In this document: one piece after another, positions 1 to 6,750 of the stretch | Position numbering within the stretch: position 1 is the first letter of the stretch | Layout of the letters: every line of letters begins with the position of its first letter | NCBI GenBank assembly: GCA_020625635.1 | Contig: JAHLBL010000087.1 | Span: 1-6,750, forward strand | Source of the DNA: a bacterium | Lineage (GTDB): Bacteria > Bacillota > Clostridia > Oscillospirales > Acutalibacteraceae | Length of the DNA: 6,750 nt | Direction of reading: 5' to 3' | Made by a program: the position numbers and the translations under genes | Notes under the pieces: model-generated | Database searches by the model: none | The model's input: only the letters and a program-made list of their open reading frames with translations | What the model was told of the DNA's origin: nothing

Positions 1-41
1 CTTGGCAACGCCAAATTTAGCTCGCGTATGCGAATTTAGCT
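1..41. repeat. Short direct repeat and small hairpin at window edge
   Basis: The 9-mer AATTTAGCT occurs at 14-22 and 33-41, a 19-bp period, with CGCGTATGCG between the copies. TTGGC at 2-6 and GCCAA at 10-14 can form a 5-bp stem with a 3-nt loop. No coding region is visible here and the window ends at base 1, so the full extent is unknown. It could be the edge of a larger intergenic repeat or chance low complexity. Confidence 0.35.
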
Positions 42-69
42 GAGGCTGACCGTTAAAAGGTCAGCCTCA
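41..69. terminator. 11-bp perfect hairpin downstream of tRNA-Arg
   Basis: TGAGGCTGACC (41-51) and GGTCAGCCTCA (59-69) are exact reverse complements with a 7-nt loop. The stem starts 6 nt past the encoded CCA of the minus-strand tRNA, so it is placed to end or protect that transcript. However, no U-run follows the stem on the minus strand (GCTAAATTCG), and on the plus strand only the weak TACTTTT follows. It may be a weak tRNA terminator, or the terminator of a plus-strand gene left of the window. Confidence 0.4.
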
Positions 70-75
70 TACTTT

Positions 76-152
76 TGGTCTGCCTGACCGGATTCGAACC
101 GGTGCTCTACAGAGTCGGAGTCTGTTGCATTATCCAGCTGTGCTACAGGCAG
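76..152 (-). tRNA. tRNA-Arg, anticodon CCG
   Basis: On the minus strand this 77-nt stretch folds as a complete tRNA. The acceptor stem is CTGCCTG/CAGGCAG, the D arm GCAC...ATGC carries GG in its loop, the anticodon stem ACAGA/TCTGT holds loop CTCCGAC, the variable loop is the 5-nt AGAGC, and the T arm ACCGG-TTCGAAT-CCGGT is perfect. Discriminator A is followed by an encoded CCA (plus-strand 76-78). The anticodon CCG (plus-strand 116-118) reads the arginine codon CGG. The known bacterial arginine identity bases A20 and C35 are both present. The only stem flaw is a C-A mismatch at the end of the D stem, which is common. It stands alone, with its own promoter candidate upstream. Confidence 0.97.
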
Positions 153-169
153 AAATTTTTACCGAAATA

Positions 170-198
170 ATGTTACCACATCGCGGGTAAAAAGTCCA
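170..198 (-). promoter_or_regulatory. Candidate SigA promoter for tRNA-Arg
   Basis: On the minus strand TGGACT (193-198) and TAACAT (170-175) are 17 bp apart, each matching 4 of 6 consensus bases. Initiation would fall near 163, about 11 nt before the mature tRNA 5' end. Position and spacing are good but the hexamers are mediocre. Confidence 0.35.
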
Positions 199-199
199 G

Positions 200-260
200 C
201 AAAAAAAATCAAAAAAATTTTTCTGAAAATTGCGTAAAACTACGCAATTATTTCTTTTTT
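200..260. terminator. U-flanked hairpin upstream of the tRNA, possibly bidirectional
   Basis: AATTGCGTA (228-236) and TACGCAATT (241-249) pair over 9 bp around the 4-nt loop AAAC. The plus strand continues with ATTTCTTTTTTT. The minus strand continues with TTCAGAAAAATTTTTTTG and a further T8 run. The stem has only three GC pairs, so it is modest in strength, but T-tracts on both sides suit a terminator that works either way. On the minus strand it would stop readthrough before the tRNA promoter. Confidence 0.45.
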
Positions 261-347
261 TGCAGGGTATATAGGAGGGGCGGTATCGACACGAGGAAAG
301 GAGAGCTGAAGCTTCATAAAGAAAACAAGGCATCTGCAAACCGCGTC

Positions 348-356
348 TGTGGATAA
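348..356 (-). promoter_or_regulatory. Perfect DnaA box
   Basis: TGTGGATAA on the plus strand is the exact reverse complement of TTATCCACA, the high-affinity DnaA binding 9-mer. It ends 2 bp before a block of four 22-bp tandem repeats that leads into a pure A+T tract. The match is direct. That DnaA binds here is inference, since a 9-mer can arise by chance (a few percent over a window of this size). Confidence 0.5.
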
Positions 357-358
357 GA

Positions 359-446
359 AGAACGCAAAATCCGCGCGGCAGGTACGCAAAATCTGCGTGG
401 CAGGAACGCAAAATCCGCGTAGCAGGAACGCAAAATCCGCACACAA
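359..446. repeat. Four tandem 22-bp repeats (iteron-like)
   Basis: Units lie at 359-380, 381-402, 403-424 and 425-446. The core ACGCAAAATCCGCGTGGCA is nearly invariant: unit 2 changes one C to T, unit 1 has GCGC for GCGT, unit 3 has AGCA for GGCA, and unit 4 decays at its 3' end into the AT tract. Each unit reads ACGC, 7 nt, GCGT, 7 nt, so short ACGC/GCGT stems could form within or between units. The 22-bp period is about two helical turns and is not a multiple of three, which argues against coding. There are no unique spacers, so it is not a CRISPR array. Confidence 0.9.
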
Positions 447-484
447 TAATAATAAATATAATATAAATTATAATAATATTTATA
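447..484. other. 38-bp pure A+T tract
   Basis: The stretch directly after the last 22-bp unit contains only A and T. It has TAATAA-type triplet repetition, two TATAAT strings on the plus strand (457-462, 469-474), further -10-like strings on the minus strand, and an inverted pair ATAAATAT (452-459)/ATATTTAT (476-483). It should melt easily. It could act as an unwinding element or as promoter DNA; no gene start lies close enough to choose. Confidence 0.6.
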
Positions 485-555
485 ACCGCAAAGAGAGAAA
501 ATTTTTCCGACTGTCAAAAACAAGCTTTGATATCGGGAGCTAAAAAACTCTGAGC

Positions 556-2451
<1,896 letters not shown>

Positions 2452-2477
2452 AGGATCATTCCTTACATATTTTTTAC

Positions 2478-2840
2478 TTACGACGTGTACAGGTACAGGA
2501 AGTTTATGATATGGACAACGATCACGACGCTGTATATCGCCACGCCCGAGTAGATTATGAAGTCGGTCACGCGGCTCTGCTCCAGCTTGAAGATCTTATA
2601 GAGCAGCCATATTATTATGCTGAGCGCGAGCGGCAGCACGCACTTGATGAAGAAGCCGACTATCGGGTACTGCATTATCCACGACATGATCGGGTTTGCC
2701 TCGTGGAAGTAGCCCGAGTCGATAAGCACCTGAGTGCAGAACCAGTCGACGACGTTCATAAAGTAGAGGAACATAAGCTTTACCCCGAAGCCGTAGCGGC
2801 GGGGCTGTTCCCCGAACAGATAGATTGCTGAATCTGACAT
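2478..2840 (-). CDS. Small three-helix membrane protein, DUF5658-like
   Basis: The 120-residue protein has a short polar N-terminus and three hydrophobic segments at about 20-40, 59-83 and 93-117. A short loop after helix 1 carries HEANPIM (46-52), and D32 sits inside helix 1. An Asp in the first helix plus an E-ANP-(I/L)M loop is how I remember the DUF5658 family, whose function is unknown; the assignment is from memory of the pattern. No signal peptide cleavage site or catalytic motif is evident. The ATG is preceded by GAGGTG (2846-2851) at 5 nt, partly inside a hairpin. It sits 56 nt after trkH and 26 nt before the ABC-F gene, on the same strand. A role tied to K+ uptake is possible by context only. 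Confidence 0.85.
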   Translation of the reverse strand: MSDSAIYLFGEQPRRYGFGVKLMFLYFMNVVDWFCTQVLIDSGYFHEANPIMSWIMQYPIVGFFIKCVLPLALSIIIWLLYKIFKLEQSRVTDFIIYSGVAIYSVVIVVHIINFLYLYTS

Positions 2841-2882
2841 AAAAACACCTCACAGGTAGTATAACCCATGAGGGCGGTTTTT
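2841..2882 (-). terminator. Hairpin between trkH and the DUF5658-like gene; attenuator or RBS-masking structure
   Basis: In minus-strand RNA, CCUCAUGGGU (2864-2873) pairs with ACCUGUGAGG (2848-2857) over 10 bp, including U-G and G-U wobbles, around loop UAUACU. Outside a small internal loop, AAAAAC (2877-2882) can pair with GUUUUU (2841-2846). The U5 run gives the form of an intrinsic terminator. The 3' arm includes part of GAGGTG, the next gene's ribosome binding site. The wobble positions would be C-A mismatches on the plus strand, so the fold favours the minus transcript. Partial termination after trkH, RBS masking, or both are possible. Confidence 0.55.
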
Positions 2883-2896
2883 ATTTGTTTAAATAA

Positions 2897-4342
2897 TCAG
2901 TACTTTCTCCACGCCGAGGGCATAAAGATGAGAAGCAGCGGATAGAGCTCGAGACGTCCCGCGATCATATTGAAGCAGAAAACGATCTTCGAGAAGATGT
3001 TGAAGCCGCTGTAGTTGCCCGCGGAACCGACGATCGCAAAACCCGGTCCCGTGTTGTTGAGGGTAGCGAGCACTGAGGTAAGGTTCGTGGTGAAGTCAAA
3101 GCCGTTGAGCGAAATAAGGATCGTGGATACAAATACAAACACGATATAGATTATCAGGTATACGCTGACGTTGCGGGTGACCTCGTGGGTGAGCTTCTTG
3201 CCGCTCACCTTAACGTACTGAACGGTGTGGGGATGTACGATAATGCGGAACTCCTTGCGCGCCTCCTTGAGCAGGATAAGCACACGCGAAACCTTGAAGC
3301 CGCCGCCCGTGCTTCCCGCGCACGCGCCGATACAGGTCAGCAGAACGATAAGCGCCTTGCTGTACGAGGGCCAGACGTTGGTGTCCTCTATAGCGAAGCC
3401 CGTACTGGACATGATCGAGTTTACATAGAAGAAGCTGCGGTGGAACGCGTCGAACGTGCTGCTGCACATATTCACGATATTTATTGTGATCGTGAGCGTG
3501 GAGAACGCGATTATTCCGAGGTAGATCCACAGCTCCTCGAGCTTCAGTATCTGCTTGATCTTCCGTGTGAGGATAAGGATATAGACGTAGAAATTCACGC
3601 CGAACAGCAGCATAAATACGGAGACGACGCCCTGCAGATAGTAGCTGTTGAAGTACGCCATACTCGCGTTGTAGCAGGCGAAGCCGCCCGTACCCGCTGT
3701 GGAGAAGGCGGTCGTTACCGCGTCAAAGAAGTACATTCCGCCGAACATCAGCAGAACCGTCTCGATAACGGTCAGACCGATGTAGATTCCGTAGAGCAGC
3801 ATTGCGTAGCTGCGGAGCTTGGGAATGCTCTTATCGACGTCGGGGCCTGTGGATTCAGCCTTCATAAGGTTGATGCCCGCGTTGCCGCCGAGCTTAGGTA
3901 TAAGCGCAAGCAGGAACACGATAACTCCCATACCGCCGAGGAAGTGGCTGAGCGCGCGCCAGAAAAGCATACAGTTGTCGAGCGCCTCGATGTCGTTGAG
4001 TATCGTAGCGCCCGTGGTGGTGAAGCCCGATATGGACTCGAACAACGCGTCGGTAAAGCTCGGGATAGAGCCGCTGAGCCACAGCGGAAGCGCTCCGCCG
4101 AAGGAGAGCACTATCCACGCGAGCGCTGTCGCGGCAAAGCCGTCGCGGCGCTGCATAAAGAATTTTTTCGGTTTTTTGATTATTATCACAAGTCCGACGG
4201 CGATCATCGCGAGTCCCGTGTACAGGAAGTAACGGAAGTTATCCTCCCTGTACCAGACGCCGACAAAGGCTGCCGTCTGCATAGCCAAGCCCTCTACAAA
4301 GAGAACCCAGCCGAGAATGTAAAGTATAGTCCGTTTGTTCAT
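2897..4342 (-). CDS. trkH: TrkH family K+ uptake channel subunit
   Basis: This 481-residue integral membrane protein is of normal length for TrkH. It carries the four-fold M1-P-M2 plan of K+ transporters, with filter segments FTTTGAT (107-113), STAGTGGF (214-221), SSTGFA (312-317) and NNTGPGF (429-435); the key glycines G111, G217, G315 and G432 are all present. The glycine-rich CAGSTGGGFKVSR (341-353) is the TrkH middle-helix segment that shapes the gate, and GRLELYPLL (462-470) is the typical end. TrkH dimers pass K+ inward under control of a cytoplasmic TrkA ring. The ATG lies 11 nt after the trkA stop, with GAGGG (4347-4351) between, so the two are one transcriptional unit. Family identity is certain; K+ rather than Na+ selectivity follows from the glycine set and from pairing with TrkA. 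Confidence 0.97.
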   Translation of the reverse strand: MNKRTILYILGWVLFVEGLAMQTAAFVGVWYREDNFRYFLYTGLAMIAVGLVIIIKKPKKFFMQRRDGFAATALAWIVLSFGGALPLWLSGSIPSFTDALFESISGFTTTGATILNDIEALDNCMLFWRALSHFLGGMGVIVFLLALIPKLGGNAGINLMKAESTGPDVDKSIPKLRSYAMLLYGIYIGLTVIETVLLMFGGMYFFDAVTTAFSTAGTGGFACYNASMAYFNSYYLQGVVSVFMLLFGVNFYVYILILTRKIKQILKLEELWIYLGIIAFSTLTITINIVNMCSSTFDAFHRSFFYVNSIMSSTGFAIEDTNVWPSYSKALIVLLTCIGACAGSTGGGFKVSRVLILLKEARKEFRIIVHPHTVQYVKVSGKKLTHEVTRNVSVYLIIYIVFVFVSTILISLNGFDFTTNLTSVLATLNNTGPGFAIVGSAGNYSGFNIFSKIVFCFNMIAGRLELYPLLLIFMPSAWRKY

Positions 4343-4353
4343 AAAGCCCTCAA

Positions 4354-5709
4354 CTACCTGAGAATATCCTTCAAATCAAATAAGCCCTTGTGCTTGGTTA
4401 CGACGATGACCGTGTCGCCGAGCTCGATGGAATCCTTACCTGACGGGATTATGATCCTGCCTCCGCGGTTTATGCAGGCGATCTGCAGCTCATCCTTGAG
4501 GTCGAGCATTGAGAGCGGAACGCCGATAGCCATATTCTCCTCGCGTGCCCTGAACTCGAGCGCCTCCGCCTGATCACCGCAGATGGAGTAAAGCGTCTCG
4601 ATGTTGCTGCCGACGGAGTTCTGCATCGCGCGGACGTACTGGATGATGTACTGTCCCGTGAGGTGCTTGGGATGGATAACGGAATCGAGCGGCAGGCTGT
4701 CGATAATGCTGAAGCTGAGGTTGTCGATTTCGGTGATGATCTTCGCGCTCGGGTTAATGTCCTTGGCAAAGAGTGAGACGATGATGTTTTCCTCGTCGGT
4801 GTCCATCAGCGCGACTATCGCGTCGGCGTGCTCAATGCCCTCGCTTATAAGAAGCTCCTGATTCATACCGTTGCCGTGGATAATAACTACGTCGCCGAGA
4901 GCCTCGCTGAGCTCCTCGCAGCGCTTGTAGTTGGACTCGATGATTTTCACCTTGATTCCCGACTCGCGCAGGGATTTAGCGAGGTAGAAGGCGATCTTGC
5001 TGCCGCCGAGGATAAGCGCGTGACGGCTCTTTGAGGTGATCAGCCCGAGGTTCTTGAAGAGCTTCGGGGCGGCGTGGCTCTCGGAAACGATGGAGATTAT
5101 GTCGCCTGTTTTAAGCTCAAAGTCACCGTTCGGGATGTAGCACTCCTTGCCGCGCTCGACGGTGCAGATACGCTGACCGCTCTTGAAGAGGTCGGCGCAG
5201 TCAACGACACGCTTGTCGGCGAAAACGGAATCGGGCTTGATTTTAACTTTAATGAGGTCTACGATGCCCTTGGTAAAGGAGTCGATCTCAACCGCGCCCG
5301 GGAATTTTATGAGGCGGCTGAGCTCGCGTGCGCAGGTCTGCTCGGGGTTAATAGCTAGCGAGATCTTCAGCTCGTCCTTGATTTTGGGCACGTCGTGGGT
5401 ATACTGAGGATTACGCACGCGCGCTATCGTGCGCGGCGCTCCCGCGTTAGTTCCGATAAGACAGGCGTAAAGGTTCAGCTCGTCAAGCGCGGTGACCGCG
5501 ATAAGCAGATCGCAGTTGTCCGCGCCCGCGTCGATCAGCGTATCGAACGCCGCGCCGTTGCCCTGAATCGTCATTACGTTCTGGGTTCCCGCGATAATGG
5601 AGAGCGCGTCAGCGTCGGGGTCTATGACGGTGATGCTGTGTCCTTCCCTGTCAAGCTGCAAGGCGATCGTCCGTCCGACACGACCGCAGCCAACGATGAT
5701 AATTTTCAT
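4354..5709 (-). CDS. trkA: TrkA, K+ channel regulator with two RCK units
   Basis: The 451-residue cytoplasmic protein has two RCK repeats, as in full-length TrkA. The first Rossmann domain starts at residue 1 with GCGRVG (7-12) and acidic D30 at the end of strand 2, a standard NAD(H)/nucleotide site. TrkA-C domain 1 follows at about 140-222. The second Rossmann domain begins near 230 with LGGSKIAFYLA (234-244) and E258, and TrkA-C domain 2 covers about 370-450. The second glycine motif is not canonical (GGSKIA for GGGxIG), though its acidic residue is kept. TrkA rings bind nucleotides and open or close TrkH. The ATG has AGAGGT (5717-5722) 7 nt upstream and a good SigA promoter further up, making it the first gene of the operon. 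Confidence 0.97.
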   Translation of the reverse strand: MKIIIVGCGRVGRTIALQLDREGHSITVIDPDADALSIIAGTQNVMTIQGNGAAFDTLIDAGADNCDLLIAVTALDELNLYACLIGTNAGAPRTIARVRNPQYTHDVPKIKDELKISLAINPEQTCARELSRLIKFPGAVEIDSFTKGIVDLIKVKIKPDSVFADKRVVDCADLFKSGQRICTVERGKECYIPNGDFELKTGDIISIVSESHAAPKLFKNLGLITSKSRHALILGGSKIAFYLAKSLRESGIKVKIIESNYKRCEELSEALGDVVIIHGNGMNQELLISEGIEHADAIVALMDTDEENIIVSLFAKDINPSAKIITEIDNLSFSIIDSLPLDSVIHPKHLTGQYIIQYVRAMQNSVGSNIETLYSICGDQAEALEFRAREENMAIGVPLSMLDLKDELQIACINRGGRIIIPSGKDSIELGDTVIVVTKHKGLFDLKDILR

Positions 5710-5713
5710 AATT

Positions 5714-5747
5714 GTTACCTCTCGTAATGCATTTACGTAATCGTAAC
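5714..5747 (-). promoter_or_regulatory. Nested stems in the trkA leader
   Basis: In the minus-strand leader GTTAC (5743-5747) can pair with GTAAC (5714-5718), and inside it CGTAA (5734-5738) with TTACG (5724-5728). The outer 3' arm includes the last bases of the AGAGGT ribosome binding site (5717-5722). The stems are short and AU-rich, so a regulatory role is only a suggestion. Confidence 0.25.
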
Positions 5748-5748
5748 T

Positions 5749-5777
5749 ATTATATTACATAAGTATGCCAAAATCAA
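5749..5777 (-). promoter_or_regulatory. SigA promoter of the trkA operon
   Basis: On the minus strand TTGATT (5772-5777) and a perfect TATAAT (5749-5754) are separated by 17 bp. The start would fall near 5742, giving a leader of about 33 nt before the trkA ATG. It is the best promoter in the window and lies just past the ftsH terminator, so trkA starts independently of ftsH. Confidence 0.75.
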
Positions 5778-5824
5778 GTAGTATGAGTGAAGTTAATTGG
5801 GAAAGTGTTTTTATAATGCATAGT

Positions 5825-5868
5825 AAAAAAAGAGCAGACAGGCTGCCAATAGAACAACCTGTCTACCC
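5825..5868 (-). terminator. Strong intrinsic terminator of ftsH
   Basis: In minus-strand RNA, GGGUAGACAGG (5858-5868) pairs with CCUGUCUGCUC (5832-5842) over 11 bp, including two G-U wobbles, with a 15-nt loop. A run of seven U (5825-5831) follows at once. The wobbles would be mismatches on the plus strand, so it serves the minus strand, 44 nt past the ftsH stop. Confidence 0.88.
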
Positions 5869-5872
5869 GACC

Positions 5873-5907
5873 TTAATTGTCAATTCTCAATTGTCAATTA
5901 TCAATTA
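5873..5907. repeat. Five-copy heptamer repeat TCAATTN after ftsH
   Basis: Reading the plus strand, TTAATTG is followed by TCAATTC, TCAATTG, TCAATTA and TCAATTA, 35 bp of exact 7-bp periodicity. It fills most of the space between the ftsH stop (5912-5914) and its terminator. It is AT-rich and has no coding sense. It could be a slippage-prone simple repeat or part of a dispersed intergenic element. Confidence 0.8.
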
Positions 5908-5911
5908 ATAA

Positions 5912-6750
5912 TCATTCCTCGTCCTGCGGCCATACGAATGTGCCGTTCATTACCTTTTCGAAGTCGTCGTTGTGCATTTTCTCGTACTTCATAAGGTATT
6001 TGGCGATTTCGTGGAGCTTGTCGACGTTCTCAGAGAGCAGTGACTCCGCCTTTGAGTAAGCGTCCTTGACGATACCCTGGATCAGCCTGTCGATCTTGGC
6101 GGCAGTCTCCTCGGAATAATCCTTGACGTGTCCCATATCCTTGCCGAGGAACACCTCGCCGCTCTGCTGACCGTAGCAGATAGGACCGAGCTCGTCGGTC
6201 ATACCGTACTTAACGACCATATTGCGTGCGGTCTTTGTCGCCTTTTCGATGTCGTTGGACGCGCCTGTGGAGATATCGTCGAGGATCAGCGCCTCGGCAA
6301 CGCGTCCGCCGAGGTCTACGACGATGTTCTCGAACATCTCGTTGCGCGAATTGTAGGACTTATCCTCGGTGGGAAGCGGCATTGTGTAGCCGCCAGCCAT
6401 TCCGCGCGGAATGATCGAGATTTCGTGTACGGGGTCCTGAGTCTCGCATACGTGGAAGAGGATCGCGTGACCTGCCTCGTGATAGGCGGTGAGACGCTTC
6501 TCCTTCTCGCTCATAACCTTGCTCTTCTTCTCGGTTCCCGCTACGACCTTGATGGTAGCTTCCTCGATCTCCTTCATCGTGATAGCCTTCTTGTCGCTGC
6601 GCGCGGCGAGCAGAGCCGCCTCGTTGAGCAGGTTCTCGAGGTCTGCGCCCGTGAAGCCCGCGGTCGTCTTTGCGATAGTACGCAGGTTAACGTCGGGCGC
6701 GAGAGGCTTCTTGCGCGCGTGAACCTTGAGGATAGCCTCACGGCCGTTGA
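5912..6750 (-). CDS. ftsH: FtsH membrane AAA+ zinc metalloprotease, C-terminal part
   Basis: The reading frame is open from the right window edge, so the start, transmembrane region and Walker motifs lie outside; 278 C-terminal residues are visible. Fragment residues from about 1 to 55 are the AAA+ lid, with GREAILKVHARKKPL followed by AGFTGADLENLLNEAA. The M41 peptidase domain carries the zinc site HEAGH (90-94; E91 catalytic). TGASND, ending at fragment D166, probably supplies the third zinc ligand, as in known FtsH proteins. Typical GEVFLG and a C-terminal helical stretch follow, ending FVWPQDEE. FtsH extracts and degrades membrane and short-lived cytosolic proteins in ATP-driven hexamers at the cytoplasmic membrane. 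No frameshift is seen. Its own terminator separates it from trkA. Confidence 0.98.
   Translation of the reverse strand, partial: NGREAILKVHARKKPLAPDVNLRTIAKTTAGFTGADLENLLNEAALLAARSDKKAITMKEIEEATIKVVAGTEKKSKVMSEKEKRLTAYHEAGHAILFHVCETQDPVHEISIIPRGMAGGYTMPLPTEDKSYNSRNEMFENIVVDLGGRVAEALILDDISTGASNDIEKATKTARNMVVKYGMTDELGPICYGQQSGEVFLGKDMGHVKDYSEETAAKIDRLIQGIVKDAYSKAESLLSENVDKLHEIAKYLMKYEKMHNDDFEKVMNGTFVWPQDEE

Noticed and set aside
359..446. CRISPR-like array
   Set aside because: The units are contiguous with no unique spacers, and no cas gene is visible.
512..517. Perfect TTGACA -35 on the minus strand after the ABC-F gene
   Set aside because: No acceptable -10 lies 16-18 bp downstream. The nearest TATAAA-like string is 27 bp away.
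349..543. 64-codon plus-strand frame through the 22-bp repeats
   Set aside because: It starts at GTG inside the DnaA box with no ribosome binding site, and its peptide is only a translation of the tandem repeats and AT tract. The 22-bp period shifts frame with each unit.
2675..2683. TTATCCACG, 8 of 9 match to a DnaA box
   Set aside because: It lies inside the DUF5658-like coding region where the codons explain it, is imperfect and stands alone.
2858..2863. TATACT -10 candidate upstream of the DUF5658-like gene
   Set aside because: No fitting -35 is seen, and transcription would start at the ribosome binding site. The string is better explained as the loop of the hairpin.
3185..4573. 462-codon open frame on the plus strand, opposite trkH and the end of trkA
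   Set aside because: It lies antisense to genes with clear family motifs, has a composition skewed to Arg, Glu, Ala and His, shows no recognisable domain, and is explained by codon bias of the real genes.

Overview
The window looks like chromosomal DNA from a low-to-moderate GC Gram-positive anaerobe. Its TrkA/TrkH, FtsH and ABC-F proteins, its strong AAGGA/GAGGT ribosome binding sites, its SigA-type promoter and its many U-tailed hairpins all suggest class Clostridia, perhaps a Ruminococcaceae/Oscillospirales member. That placement is inferred from style and protein character, not from a search. All supported genes read on the minus strand, so the biological order runs from high to low coordinates.

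Right to left: the window opens inside ftsH (5912-6750; the C-terminal 278 residues of the membrane AAA+ zinc protease). A five-copy heptamer repeat (5873-5907) and a strong intrinsic terminator (5825-5868) follow it. A well-formed SigA promoter (5749-5777) then starts a probable operon: trkA (4354-5709, K+ channel regulator with two RCK units), trkH (2897-4342, K+ channel subunit, 11 nt after trkA), a 120-residue three-helix membrane protein resembling DUF5658 (2478-2840), and a 631-residue ABC-F ATPase of the translation-factor type (556-2451, 26 nt after its neighbour). Between trkH and the small membrane protein gene lies a hairpin that looks like a terminator. It also takes up part of the downstream ribosome binding site, so it may set the level of the last two genes relative to trkAH. 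A terminator overlaps the end of the ABC-F gene.

The 153-555 interval has no credible protein gene but is highly structured. Going left to right it holds a tRNA promoter candidate, a U-flanked hairpin, a perfect 9/9 DnaA box (348-356), four tandem 22-bp units (359-446) and a 38-bp pure A+T tract (447-484). The last three resemble the parts of an origin or DnaA-binding locus, although no replication gene is visible. A complete tRNA-Arg(CCG) gene with encoded CCA lies at 76-152, followed by an 11-bp perfect hairpin (41-69) and a short repeated stretch at the window edge.

Together, trkA and trkH form a K+ uptake system gated by nucleotide-binding RCK domains. The downstream membrane protein and ABC-F gene are probably co-transcribed but have no proven functional tie. 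The most noteworthy non-coding signals are the DnaA box/22-mer/AT cluster and the trkH-DUF5658 hairpin.
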